From contig CAAERO010000040.1 of NCBI GenBank assembly GCA_900758495.1, positions 4,991 to 68,990 of the forward strand: a DNA stretch of 64,000 nt, written 5' to 3'. The notes beneath the pieces were generated by a model that saw only the letters and a list, made by a program, of their open reading frames with translations, was not told the DNA's origin and did no database searches. This document shows, piece after piece, positions 53,881 to 63,029 of the stretch (its first letter is position 1; each line of letters starts with the position of its first letter). Position numbers and translations under genes: made by a program. The stretch comes from Bacilli bacterium. Its GTDB lineage: Bacteria; Bacillota_I; Bacilli_A; RF39; UBA660.

Positions 53881-54471
53881 TTAACTTTTTGAAAGATAGC
53901 TTTGATAATCTATAAACTTCCCTTCTTTTTGAAATACTAAATACAAAGTCTTATCACTAACTTGACCAATCAATGCACCTTTCTCAACATAATCATAAAG
54001 TTTAACATTTGCCTGCTTAATATTTCCATACCAAACATCCACTCCATTCATCTGTTGCACAATAACTGTTTGTTTATAATTTTCCTTTTCACCTATATAC
54101 ACAACTATTCCACTTTCAAAAGATGGCACCATATATTCACTACTAACAGTTAATTTCACTCCATCATGAAATAAACTTTTATCTTTATAAGATAATTTTT
54201 CATTAAAAACTTCTTGATCTGCTACTATCTTATCAAAGGTTAGACTAGTTCCAAGTTTCTCCTGTAAAAAGTTTTTAACAATTGAAAAAGGAAAATTTTT
54301 TTCATAAGTATAATGATAAAAACTTTTCTTAAAATTATTATTCATTTTAAAACCAATTAATAATAAAAGTGTTACTATAACTGTTATTAAAATTTTAGAA
54401 AGAATATTTCTTAAGAAGTTACTACTACTTTTCTTATTATTACTATTTTTATAAAACTTTGATTCAACCAT
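53881..54471 (-). CDS. spoIVFA: Degenerate M23/LytM-domain membrane protein (SpoIVFA-like)
   Basis: About 196 residues from MVESKFYKN, with GGTGATGATA ahead of it. There is one membrane helix (about 30-45), a helical stalk, and then a LytM-like barrel (VPSFESGIVVYIGEKENYKQTVIVQQ, DVWYGNIKQANVKLYDYVEKGALIGQV). The zinc-binding His residues are absent (the end reads TLYLVFQKEG), so it is probably not an enzyme. SpoIVFA is such a degenerate protein and inhibits SpoIVFB; the adjacent SpoIVFB-like gene fits. Confidence 0.78.
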   Translation of the reverse strand: MVESKFYKNSNNKKSSSNFLRNILSKILITVIVTLLLLIGFKMNNNFKKSFYHYTYEKNFPFSIVKNFLQEKLGTSLTFDKIVADQEVFNEKLSYKDKSLFHDGVKLTVSSEYMVPSFESGIVVYIGEKENYKQTVIVQQMNGVDVWYGNIKQANVKLYDYVEKGALIGQVSDKTLYLVFQKEGKFIDYQSYLSKS

Positions 54472-54520
54472 TATCATCACCTAGTAAATAATATGAAAAG
54501 AAAGCAAAAAAAAGAAAAGA

Positions 54521-55021
54521 CTATTTTAGACGTCTTTTGCATTTTGTTATTCTTGATATTAAATATAATATTTCTCCATAAATAACATTTAATAATAAAC
54601 TATTAACTACTAAATATGAAACTTCCGAAAATGTTACTGGTACAATATCAAAGATAAATAGTAAAAATGCTAGAATAATTTCATAAATACTTATCATTAA
54701 ACAGATAGAAAAAGCAGTTGTTAGAATATTTACTTCTAACTTCTTATATAAATAACTATAAATTAATGCTAGTAGTAAAAATAAAATAGCATCTGTAAAT
54801 AATAAATTAGTATAAAATAAATCATATAAAAAACCTACAACAAAAGAAGTAATAAAGTACTTATTCTCGTCTTTCTTAAAATAAGGATAAATCATTATTA
54901 ATGCTACAATAGTTAATAAAGGATTAAAGATAGATATATCTCCCAACATATAATTTAAAAAATTAGATAAAATACCATCTAAAAGAAAAGAAATAATGAC
55001 CGTTATATAAACAAAAAACAT
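54521..55021 (-). CDS. mreD: Rod shape-determining protein MreD
   Basis: The 166-residue protein has five to six hydrophobic helices, with FFVYITVIISFLLDGILSNFL at the start and a mid-protein GFLYDLFYTNLLFTDAILFLLLALIYSYLYKKL typical of MreD. It is a membrane part of the elongasome. It lies 2 bp after mreC. Confidence 0.9.
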   Translation of the reverse strand: MFFVYITVIISFLLDGILSNFLNYMLGDISIFNPLLTIVALIMIYPYFKKDENKYFITSFVVGFLYDLFYTNLLFTDAILFLLLALIYSYLYKKLEVNILTTAFSICLMISIYEIILAFLLFIFDIVPVTFSEVSYLVVNSLLLNVIYGEILYLISRITKCKRRLK

Positions 55022-55023
55022 AA

Positions 55024-55818
55024 TTATTTTTCTCCTTTTAGAATAGTAACATAGTGAATACTATTAAAGTTTTGATCAGTTTTTATAGCTAAAGTTTTAC
55101 TTAAACCATATTTATCTAAAGAAACACTTTCTACTTTACCAATATAAATACCACGCGGAAATACTCCACCTAGACCACTAGTTGTTACAGCATCACCTTT
55201 ATTAATATCGATACTACTATCAACCCCACTAACTAAGATTTCATTTTTCTTCTTATCATAGCCACTTAAAATAGCATTAGTTTCTCCACTAGAAGTAGTA
55301 ATTGAAACAGATACTTTATTATTAACATCATTAGCTGTTATTAACTTAACTGTAGCAGAATACTTAGTAACTTTTTCAAGTTTACCAATTAAACCATTCT
55401 TAGTTATGACAATCATATTTTCTTTTAGACCAGAACTCTTACCTTTATCAATAGTTAAAGTTTGATACCAGTAACTCCTATTCCTATTTATTACAGTAGC
55501 ATTCACAATATTGTAACCAGTTAAAGTTTGATTTAAACTAAGTGCATCTCTTAACTGCTCTATTTCTTCTGCTAAATGAACATTTATATTCTTTTGAATT
55601 AAATAACTTTTACTAGCATCTTTATCTTTTTCTTTATTTAAAGTTGTAAATGGGGTCATTACAATCTTAGAAATAATTGTTGCTCCATCTTTTAATACGC
55701 CCTCAACTACCCCTACTTTTCTATTAGAAGTTAGTGAATAAAATAGAAGGAAAAATGAAATAAAAATAGCAGCAAATATAATGATAATCTTTTTTCTTTT
55801 CTTTTTCTTTTGATACAT
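55024..55818 (-). CDS. mreC: Rod shape-determining protein MreC
   Basis: A 264-residue protein with a basic N terminus, one membrane helix (about 10-28), a coiled coil (about 70-100, QKNINVHLAEEIEQLRDAL), and the MreC beta domains (TVINRNRSYWYQTLTIDKGKSSGLKENMIVI, GDAVTTSGLGGVFPRGIYIGKVESV). It is the extracytoplasmic scaffold of the cell-elongation complex. MreB is not in this window, unlike in Bacillus where it lies between radC and mreC. Confidence 0.96.
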   Translation of the reverse strand: MYQKKKKRKKIIIIFAAIFISFFLLFYSLTSNRKVGVVEGVLKDGATIISKIVMTPFTTLNKEKDKDASKSYLIQKNINVHLAEEIEQLRDALSLNQTLTGYNIVNATVINRNRSYWYQTLTIDKGKSSGLKENMIVITKNGLIGKLEKVTKYSATVKLITANDVNNKVSVSITTSSGETNAILSGYDKKKNEILVSGVDSSIDINKGDAVTTSGLGGVFPRGIYIGKVESVSLDKYGLSKTLAIKTDQNFNSIHYVTILKGEK

Positions 55819-55871
55819 CTTTTCTCTTTCCTTTCTTTCCTTATCTAGTATATCTAAAACCTATTTTTTTT

Positions 55872-56552
55872 TCAATTATTCTTATTCCTATTTTCTACAA
55901 AACTATAATATTTATGCTCATTAACGATTAAATGATCAAGTATATATATACCATGGAAGTTACCAATACTTATTAAATCATTAGTAAATTCAATATCTTT
56001 AGGACTTGGTAGTAAAACACCTGATGGATGGTTATGAATACAAATTATTCCTGTAGCTGATACTTTATAAGCTTCTTTAAATATCTCTCTTGGATGAACA
56101 CTACTTCTATCCATTGTTCCCATAAAAATAAGTTTAGCAGTGATTAAATTTCTCAATTTATCCACATATAAACAATAAAAGCACTCTTGTTTCTTTCCAT
56201 AAAATAAATACTTACTATATGAAAATATATCTTCTGCTGTTACTAATCTAACTTTCTTAGCATCAGGTAACAAATAAATTCTCTTTCCTAATTCTATCGC
56301 TGCTAATAAAGTAGTAGCTTTTGCTCTTCCAATTCCTTTTAATTTACATAGTTCTTTTAAATCTAAACTTGCTAAATCTTTAACACTATCTACTTTAGAT
56401 AACACTTCAAAGGAAAGCTCTGTAACATTCTTTCCCTTAAGTCCACTCGATAAAATAATAGCTAATAAATCAGATGTTGCTAAATTACTAGGTCCATAAA
56501 CTTCTAATCTTTCTCTTGGTCTTTCATTAGATGGTATTTCTTTAACTTTCAT
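55872..56552 (-). CDS. radC: DNA repair protein RadC family (JAB1/MPN metalloprotease fold)
   Basis: The 226-residue protein starts with IPSNERPRERLEVYGPSNLATSDLLAIILSSG and has the helix-hairpin-helix LKGIGRAKATTLLAAIELG. It ends with the JAMM motif IHNHPSGVLLPSPKDIEFT preceding DHLIVNEHKYYSF. The true function of RadC is unsettled. Its place before mreC is the conserved Bacillus order. Confidence 0.96.
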   Translation of the reverse strand: MKVKEIPSNERPRERLEVYGPSNLATSDLLAIILSSGLKGKNVTELSFEVLSKVDSVKDLASLDLKELCKLKGIGRAKATTLLAAIELGKRIYLLPDAKKVRLVTAEDIFSYSKYLFYGKKQECFYCLYVDKLRNLITAKLIFMGTMDRSSVHPREIFKEAYKVSATGIICIHNHPSGVLLPSPKDIEFTNDLISIGNFHGIYILDHLIVNEHKYYSFVENRNKNN

Positions 56553-56609
56553 AAAATTACTCCTTCTAATTTAATTATAAACAGTATCTACAAAGTTTAT
56601 ACTGTAAGA

Positions 56610-57059
56610 TTAGTTTTTTAATACCAGTTCTTCATAATTAGCAAGAATTACTTTCTCAATTGTTTCTTTTTCTTCATTACTAGTTGCTTTCTTAAATAAA
56701 TTTTCCATCTGCTCTAAAGCAGTTAAAAAACTTTCATTATTAATTTTTTTACTTTCTACTACCAATGAATTATTTTTATAAATCTTTTTAAAATCATCTA
56801 AAGTTTCCTCATTTCTAGATATTGCTAGATAAAGGTAATATTTAGCTTTTTCTTTTACTATAATTTTAGTATCATACTTATTAGCACTAGTTAAGGCATA
56901 TTCTAAATTATCATAAACACCTTCTCTTAAAAAATAAAGAGTGGTACTTTCACTGAAAACAGTTTCTTCTTCTTTCCTAAACTTTTCAAACAAAGTATGA
57001 CCAATAAATGCACCACAAACAACTGCTACTATCAAAGAAAATATAAACTTTTTATTCAC
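56610..57059 (-). CDS. Single-pass membrane protein, unknown
   Basis: About 149 residues if it starts at the GTG at 57059, which has GGTGA upstream and gives a clean VNKKFIFSLIVAVVCGAFIGH signal anchor; the ATG at 57092 has no ribosome binding site. An outer domain of about 120 helical residues follows. It sits upstream of radC where Bacillus has spoIIB and maf, but I see no SPOR domain. Not recognised. Confidence 0.65.
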   Translation of the reverse strand: MNKKFIFSLIVAVVCGAFIGHTLFEKFRKEEETVFSESTTLYFLREGVYDNLEYALTSANKYDTKIIVKEKAKYYLYLAISRNEETLDDFKKIYKNNSLVVESKKINNESFLTALEQMENLFKKATSNEEKETIEKVILANYEELVLKN

Positions 57060-57161
57060 AATTATCACCAATAATAGCTTAGCAAATGACAATTAATTAT
57101 TTTGTCGAAAGATATGGAATTAACTTTAATTTTATGATAAAGTGATATTAGGAGGAAAAAT

Positions 57162-57626
57162 ATGAAAAAAAGATATTTATTATTGGTAGTTATCATTCCC
57201 ATTATATTTTTAGTAACAGGATGTACTTCTTTAAAAAATATTGAAAAAAGTATGACCTGTTCTAGAAGTATGAATCAAAACGACATGAGAACTAATTTAA
57301 ACTACAAAGTATTTTACAAAAATAACTATGTTACAAGAGTAAAGAGTGAAGAATCCATTGAAACTAGTAGCACTTCTACTCTTAATACTTATAAGGAGCA
57401 AATAGAAAAGATTTATAGTCCTTATAAAGATATTAAATTTTATCAATATAATGTTACAATTAATGGTAACAAATTAGTTTCTACTGTTGATATTAATTAT
57501 GAAAAAATTGATACTAAAAAATTAATTGAAATTGATTCTGCTAATAGTCAGTTAATTAAGAATGGTAAAGTAAAATTAAGTGATGTTAGAAGTCTATATG
57601 AACAACTTGGTGCTACTTGTAAATAA
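57162..57626 (+). CDS. DUF1307 (YehR-like) lipoprotein
   Basis: The 154-residue protein has a lipobox, IFLVTGCTSL (Cys21), after a signal helix. The mature domain, with CSRSMNQNDMRTNLNYKVFYKNNYVTRVKSEE and a later IKFYQYNVTINGNKLVSTVDINYEKI, resembles DUF1307/YehR-type proteins. An AGGAGG site precedes the ATG. It is monocistronic, with unknown function. Confidence 0.78.
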   Translation: MKKRYLLLVVIIPIIFLVTGCTSLKNIEKSMTCSRSMNQNDMRTNLNYKVFYKNNYVTRVKSEESIETSSTSTLNTYKEQIEKIYSPYKDIKFYQYNVTINGNKLVSTVDINYEKIDTKKLIEIDSANSQLIKNGKVKLSDVRSLYEQLGATCK

Positions 57627-57671
57627 GAAAGAATATTAAAATGAAAAAAATAAAAGACATTAATATGTACT

Positions 57672-57751
57672 TGAAAGTTGGTATACTCTAACAGTTTATC
57701 TTAGCACCATAGTTATTTTTGATTTTGATGCACCCACCACCAGCTTTCAAT
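57672..57751. repeat. Long inverted repeat enclosing a 56-bp loop
   Basis: TTGAAAGTTGGT and ACCAGCTTTCAA pair at 11 of 12 positions around a loop rich in CACC motifs. No gene is visible in it. It lies between the lipoprotein gene and a broken small gene; it may be a transcript end without a T-run or part of a small element. Confidence 0.4.
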
Positions 57752-57840
57752 ATAGAAAATTTTATTAATCTATAATAGTGGCTATATTTTTTCTAATTTT
57801 GACTATACTTAGAACAAAGAAAAAATAGGACAAAAAAAAC

Positions 57841-58043
57841 ATGAAAATAAATAAAGAATTGTTATTAGAAGAAATTCTCATATTAATTGCCCCTATTGCT
57901 CTTTGGTTAGTACCTGTTATAGTTTTAACCATTATTGATAAAATTCACGAAACATTTTTCTTAATTATTCCTTTATAGAATCTTCAGTTTTTTTATTTAT
58001 TTCCCTAATTTTTAAATATATAAGAAAAAAACAAAGTAATTGA
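57841..58043 (+). pseudogene. Frameshifted small membrane protein gene
   Basis: An ATG at 57841 with AGGA upstream opens MKINKELLLEEILILIAPIA and a first membrane helix, and stops at TAG 57976. In the neighbouring frame the text continues at the same point as IESSVFLFISLIFKYIRKKQ and stops at 58041, giving a second helix and basic tail. Adding one base near 57972 would give a 66-67 residue two-helix protein. The next 220 bp show no gene. Confidence 0.5.
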
Positions 58044-58264
58044 ACTAATAACAAACAGAAAGCTTACATTAACACTCGATAGCTATATCATTGATTATTT
58101 AGATAGTAACAATAATTTTTATAATATATTGTAATAGTTTTATAATCATTGATTCAAAGCAATCGTAAAGATGAAAATTAAAATAATAACTTAGGAAATT
58201 GTGGTAGAAAAAAACGAACAATAAAAAAAATAAGGCTTGCCTGAAACGAAAGGAATGCAAAAAT

Positions 58265-58891
58265 ATGAAACAATTAAGATACGATGATGGTACACCATTA
58301 AAGACTGGAGACTGTTTTTTTGTAATTGTAGGAAATAATCAATTCAAAGATAATATTTATCACACTCCCCTATTGAAGTTGGAACTAAGTGCTAATGGTA
58401 GAAAAATTACTACTAATAAAATTAAATTGAAAGAAGATTATTCAATAAATGTATTACTAGGAACAAGAATACCTTTGCTATTTAAATATTTAGACAACAA
58501 CAAAGTGATTGAAGCGATAAGTAAAAGAGAAATGAAAATAATTCCTAGTAGTGAATACGAATATTGTGTGCCAATTAGCAATACAGGTATTTTGGAAGAT
58601 AGTGTTAGATTTGAAGATATGGTTAATTCTTTAATTGTTTTTTCTACTGATAAGGTTAAACTTTTAAAACCTGATAAAGACCTTAAAACAGATTACTTTG
58701 AATTAGTTACTAAGTATGCACCACAAATAGAAAAGGAACTAAAAAAGGAATTTCAAGAGACTAAAAGCAATTTTCAGAAAAACTTTAAAACAATAGTTGA
58801 AACTGATATCTTCCCCTTAGCATATGTAGAAAATATTATGTATGATTTAGGAAATGAAGCAAAAGCAAAAAAATTAATAAAGAAAAAATAA
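58265..58891 (+). CDS. Hypothetical soluble protein, 208 residues (first copy of a tandem pair)
   Basis: The start MKQLRYDDGTPLKTGDCFFV follows GAAAGGAAT. The first half looks beta-rich, the second helical, ending ETDIFPLAYVENIMYDLGNEAKAKK. It has no signal or membrane helix. The next gene is a damaged paralogue. I do not recognise the family. Confidence 0.65.
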   Translation: MKQLRYDDGTPLKTGDCFFVIVGNNQFKDNIYHTPLLKLELSANGRKITTNKIKLKEDYSINVLLGTRIPLLFKYLDNNKVIEAISKREMKIIPSSEYEYCVPISNTGILEDSVRFEDMVNSLIVFSTDKVKLLKPDKDLKTDYFELVTKYAPQIEKELKKEFQETKSNFQKNFKTIVETDIFPLAYVENIMYDLGNEAKAKKLIKKK

Positions 58892-58903
58892 AGAAGAAAT
58901 ATA

Positions 58904-59444
58904 ATGGAAAAAGATAAAATAAGTATGCCAGTAAAAGAAGGAGAATTTTTTGCAACAATTATAGGGCCAAGAAGATTATTTTACTAGACTTGACAGAGTA
59001 GGCAAACAATCGGATATTTTGTTTATATTTAAATATATAGGAGATAACAAAGCAATGGAATTAGTAACTAATCAAATATTTTCCATACAGTTTTCTGAAG
59101 ATTTAGAAAAGATTACTTGCGAGAGTATTTTTAATGATTACAAGTTATCAAAAGATAATAATAAAAAATCTCGTACAGATTTTTCGTTAGTTATTGCTGG
59201 AAGTGAAATAAACTTTATTAAACCAACAGAACAATTAAAATTAGAATATTGGAATAATATATTTGGTAATGAGAAAAAAAAGCAAGTATTACAAGATACA
59301 TTTAAAGAATATACTGATAAATTTGATAAAAATTACGAAAGAATCATTAGAAATGAAATTTATACTATAGCAACAGTTGAAAACGCAATGTATGATTTAG
59401 ATAGAAGAACTAATCAAAAAATTAAGCAAAAAACTCTACAATAG
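58904..59444 (+). pseudogene. Damaged second copy of the preceding gene (frameshift and deletion)
   Basis: An ATG at 58904 starts MEKDKISMPVKEGEFFATII and stops at TAG 58985. The following frame (from about 58983) runs RLDRVGKQSDILFIFKYIGDNKAMELV to 59444 and aligns to the upstream protein, for example NFIKPTEQLKLEYW with KLLKPDKDLKTDYF, and TVENAMYDL with YVENIMYDL. About 25 residues present in the first copy are missing at the break. A start at 59019 would give a 141-residue protein, but without the N-terminal half of the domain. Confidence 0.7.
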
Positions 59445-59456
59445 GAGTTTTTTTAT
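59428..59456 (+). terminator. Terminator after the tandem pair
   Basis: AAAACTC and GAGTTTT pair around a short loop and run into TTTTTAT, overlapping the end of the damaged gene. Confidence 0.8.
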
Positions 59457-59555
59457 TGATAAAATATAAATGCAACCAAAAATTTACAAAAAACAACTTA
59501 TAGTTGGTAGAAAGCAACTGGCATTCTATAATAAAATTGTTTCGAGGTGATAAAA

Positions 59556-61043
59556 ATGAGTTTTAACGAAAAACTCCAAATGTTAAGAAAGAAAAATAAT
59601 CTTTCACAAGAAGAACTTGCTAATATGCTTGATGTTACAAGACAATCTGTTTCTAAATGGGAAAGTGGTATTACTTATCCAGAAATGGATAAACTACTTT
59701 CTCTTTGCAAAATATTTAACTGTAGTTTAGAAGAATTAACTAATGATGATATAAAAGAGATTGGACTTGAAAATAAGAAAAAACTAAACTTTGATAACTT
59801 CATTGATAATTTTTTAGAATTAATTAATAAAACTTATCAAATGTTTAGAGTTATGTCTTTTAAAGATATTATTAAATGTATATTTATAATGAGTATAATC
59901 TTTACTCTACTCCTACTATTAAAAATACCCTTTATACTTTTAGAAAGCAATATTAGAAGTGTTATTTCGCATATAGGTAGTAGAGAAATAGCAAATATAA
60001 TTAAAGAAATATTTCATCTAATATTTGAATCTTCTTACTTATTTATCTTTATATTTTTATTTATCTATCTATTTAAAATTATTTATCTAGATAAAACAGT
60101 TATTAAAGATGTAAAAATCCAATGTATAGATAATAAAGAAGAAAAAATAGTTACTTATGATAAGAATTCTTCAAATGTATTTTTTAGTATCTTAGGGAAA
60201 ATAATTATCGGTTTTATTAAGTTTATTATTATCTGTCTAACATTCCCTATCTTAATATTTTTCTTCTTTCTATGTACAGCTTTCCTTTTAAATTTCTTAT
60301 TGATAATAAAGGGTATATTCTATAGTAGTATTACTTTTGGACTTATCTTTTCTATTTTATTTTGTCTAGTAGTTTTAGAAGTGGTTTTAGAGTTCATTTT
60401 TAATAGACAACTAGCATTTAAAAGACTAATGATTAGTTTCATTATATCAATCGCAGGACTTGGTCTTTCTTTTGGATTATTACTTGTTGATATTACTAAT
60501 ACTACTTATAAAGATAGCACACCTGATTCTATTAAAGAAGATGTGTTAATTAAAACAATAAGTGCTACTGACAATTTGAATTATCTTACCTATTATAATC
60601 CAACTTATCAAGTTGATGAAACACTTGGTAATAATTTTAAGATTGAAATTAAGTATTATAGTGATTTTAGTAAAGTAACTTTTTCTCCTGATAGCAATAA
60701 CTTTTTTATAACACATACTGATAAGAGTAATTTTAAGAAAATAAAAAATTTAGTTATTTCTGATTTAACTAAAAAGAAACTTTACAATTATAGTAAGCTT
60801 TATGATTATAGTGTTACTATTTATGGTAATAGTAGCAATATTGAAAATTTAAAATCTAAAGTAAAACAATTAGAAGATGAAGAAGATGAAGAATATGAGG
60901 AATATGAAAAAAGTATTCAAGAATTAGAAGATAAAAATGATAAATTAACAGTTGAAAATCAAGAATTAAAAGATAAGATTGAAGAGTATAAAGAAAAAAT
61001 ATCTGAATATAAAAGTTCTTTAAAGGATATTATTAAAGAGTAA
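59556..61043 (+). CDS. Membrane-bound HTH (XRE family) regulator with C-terminal coiled coil
   Basis: About 495 residues from MSFNEKLQML, which has a GAGGTGAT site. Residues 1-60 are a full XRE-type HTH (NNLSQEELANMLDVTRQSVSKWESGITYPEMDKL). From about 100 there are five to six hydrophobic helices up to about 320, then a beta-rich domain, and finally a charged coiled coil (about 425-495, KSKVKQLEDEEDEEYEEYEK and on). A DNA-binding domain tethered to the membrane suggests a one-component envelope sensor. Its target is unknown; no neighbouring gene is an obvious partner. Confidence 0.85.
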   Translation: MSFNEKLQMLRKKNNLSQEELANMLDVTRQSVSKWESGITYPEMDKLLSLCKIFNCSLEELTNDDIKEIGLENKKKLNFDNFIDNFLELINKTYQMFRVMSFKDIIKCIFIMSIIFTLLLLLKIPFILLESNIRSVISHIGSREIANIIKEIFHLIFESSYLFIFIFLFIYLFKIIYLDKTVIKDVKIQCIDNKEEKIVTYDKNSSNVFFSILGKIIIGFIKFIIICLTFPILIFFFFLCTAFLLNFLLIIKGIFYSSITFGLIFSILFCLVVLEVVLEFIFNRQLAFKRLMISFIISIAGLGLSFGLLLVDITNTTYKDSTPDSIKEDVLIKTISATDNLNYLTYYNPTYQVDETLGNNFKIEIKYYSDFSKVTFSPDSNNFFITHTDKSNFKKIKNLVISDLTKKKLYNYSKLYDYSVTIYGNSSNIENLKSKVKQLEDEEDEEYEEYEKSIQELEDKNDKLTVENQELKDKIEEYKEKISEYKSSLKDIIKE

Positions 61044-61064
61044 TCATACGATTACTCTTTTTGT
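61033..61064 (+). terminator. Terminator after the HTH gene
   Basis: AAAGAGTAATC and GATTACTCTTT form a perfect 11-bp stem with a 4-nt loop, followed by TTTGT. The stop codon lies inside the stem. Confidence 0.92.
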
Positions 61065-61106
61065 AATAAGACTATTTTCTAGTTTATTACAAATATTTGG
61101 GATAGT

Positions 61107-62345
61107 TTAACCTAATAAATTCTTTAAAAAGCTTATTGATGTATTCTTATAAATAACATATCGTGGAATTAAATATGGATTAGTATCTTTAGTAACCATT
61201 TTATTACCACCAATAAAAGCAAGTTTAAAGCCAGCTTTTTTAACCTGTTCTATAGCATAGTCATTATATTCATAAAAAGGATAACAGAAAGCTTCCGTAT
61301 TATTAAGTGTTTCTCTACTAGCTTTTAAATCAGCTTGTATCTTATCTTCACTTAAACATCTTATTCCTCCACCTTGTCCAATTGGACAAACTCCATTAGT
61401 ATGCATATCATGGGTATGACTAGCAAGTTCTAAATAGTTAGAAACAAAAGTTTCTTTAGGATACCAAGAAGATACTAGAAATAAAGTAGCATTTATTTTA
61501 TATTTTTCTAAAAAAGGAATAAACTTCTCTGCCCTTGCACCATCATCGATTGTTAATAAAATTGATTTTTTAGGAAGTCTTATCTCGCCACTTATGAACT
61601 GTCCTAATTCTTTAGTGGTAAGAGTAAATACTTTATTAGCCGAAAGATAAGCAAATTGTTCATTTATTTGACTTTCTGGATGACATATCATTTCATCACA
61701 ACTTTCACCCTCTAGATAAATAAAGTGATAGTTTAAAACAGGTACTTGCTCTGCTACTTTAGCAGTATCTTCTAACTCATCAACTGAAGTAATACTATTC
61801 TTTTTAATAAACACTAATCTATCAAACAGCACTACACCATATGAATCAGTTAAATTTTCCAATACTTGTAGTTTAACCTTGTCTTTTAGAGTGAATACTT
61901 CTACTCCAGCACTATCATAAAATTTACTATTTTCCCTAGTTGTGACTTCATTTGGGAAATAAATATAATTAGAATATCTATTATCATTTATATTAGTAGT
62001 TTTTACAAAGTCAGTATAATAAAGATAATAATCACTATTCTTTATTTTATAATAACCATCTAAATTATCATTGTCTTCCAAATTAAAGATTACAGATTTA
62101 AAAACTTTTCCACTCTTAATATATTTTTTATTTTCTAGTTTATATAAATTTGTTTCCTTACTAATAGCTACATTTTCATAATATGCTTCTTTTATCTTCT
62201 TTTTAGTTTCATTTTCTCTCAAAGCCGCTTCTTTATCCAACTTATTTTTAATTTCTACTTCCACTTTATTTTGATAAGCAGCACCAAGTAAAAGTGAACT
62301 CACTCCTAGTATTAATAAACTAATCACGATTATCTTTCTTTTCAT
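61107..62345 (-). CDS. Polysaccharide deacetylase (NodB domain), membrane-anchored
   Basis: A 412-residue protein with an N-terminal signal anchor (about 4-22), a roughly 170-residue N-terminal region with SH3-like strands, then the NodB domain: ILLTIDDGARAEKFIPFLEKY (metal and catalytic Asp pair), LASHTHDMHTNG (His residues), and AFCYPFYEYNDYAIEQVKKAGF. It probably removes acetyl groups from peptidoglycan or a surface polymer. It is monocistronic and divergent from the DedA gene. Confidence 0.92.
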   Translation of the reverse strand: MKRKIIVISLLILGVSSLLLGAAYQNKVEVEIKNKLDKEAALRENETKKKIKEAYYENVAISKETNLYKLENKKYIKSGKVFKSVIFNLEDNDNLDGYYKIKNSDYYLYYTDFVKTTNINDNRYSNYIYFPNEVTTRENSKFYDSAGVEVFTLKDKVKLQVLENLTDSYGVVLFDRLVFIKKNSITSVDELEDTAKVAEQVPVLNYHFIYLEGESCDEMICHPESQINEQFAYLSANKVFTLTTKELGQFISGEIRLPKKSILLTIDDGARAEKFIPFLEKYKINATLFLVSSWYPKETFVSNYLELASHTHDMHTNGVCPIGQGGGIRCLSEDKIQADLKASRETLNNTEAFCYPFYEYNDYAIEQVKKAGFKLAFIGGNKMVTKDTNPYLIPRYVIYKNTSISFLKNLLG

Positions 62346-62444
62346 ACCATTTCACCTAACTTGATTATATAAATAATAAAATAGATTAGCAACTATTTTT
62401 AATAGACAATATTTTATAAACATATACTTTAGCAAGGTGATAGA

Positions 62445-63029
62445 ATGGAAAATTATGTTACTTTTTTAATGACTAATTTTGGTTATTTGGGAATGTTTCT
62501 TGGAATGGTTTTAGAAGCAGTTATTATAATTATTCCTAGTGAAGTAATACTAGCTACTGCAGGAATACTAGCTGGAAGGGGTATCTTTTCTTTCTGGATG
62601 GCTTTTCTAGTAGGACTATTAGGAAGTGTCTTTTGTGCTATAATTATCTATTTAATTGGATACTTTGGAGGAAGAATATTTGTTAGAAAGTATGGAAAAT
62701 TCTTCTTTATGAAAGAAGAAGATATTGAAAAATGTGATATTTGGTTTGAACGATATGGTCCTTTAGCAGCATTTCTTGGGAGAAACTTTCCAATCATTAG
62801 AACATTAATTTCTCTTCCAATGGGAATCAGTAAAGTAAATTTTCCAAAATTTGTTTTATATACAACTTTAGGATCTATCCCCTGGACTTTCGCTTTCGTC
62901 TATGTTGGTTATGCCCTTGGAAATAATTGGGTAGTACTAGATAGTTTTGTAAAGAAATTAAAACTTCCCATAATGATTTTACTTATTTTTTTAATATTAA
63001 ATTATTTATACAAAAAGGTAAAGAAGTAA
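62445..63029 (+). CDS. DedA family membrane protein
   Basis: The 194-residue protein has family signatures LEAVIIIIPSEVILATAGIL and FGRNFPIIRTLISLPMGISK-type text (LGRNFPIIRTLISLPMGIS), with four to five hydrophobic helices. DedA proteins are membrane lipid transporters; several recycle undecaprenyl phosphate, the carrier used by both polysaccharide loci of this window. AGGTGAT lies upstream of the ATG. Confidence 0.95.
   Translation: MENYVTFLMTNFGYLGMFLGMVLEAVIIIIPSEVILATAGILAGRGIFSFWMAFLVGLLGSVFCAIIIYLIGYFGGRIFVRKYGKFFFMKEEDIEKCDIWFERYGPLAAFLGRNFPIIRTLISLPMGISKVNFPKFVLYTTLGSIPWTFAFVYVGYALGNNWVVLDSFVKKLKLPIMILLIFLILNYLYKKVKK

Noticed and set aside
57690..57790. Minus-strand peptide with GGGCIKIKNNYG inside the inverted repeat
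   Set aside because: No start codon and explained equally well by the hairpin.
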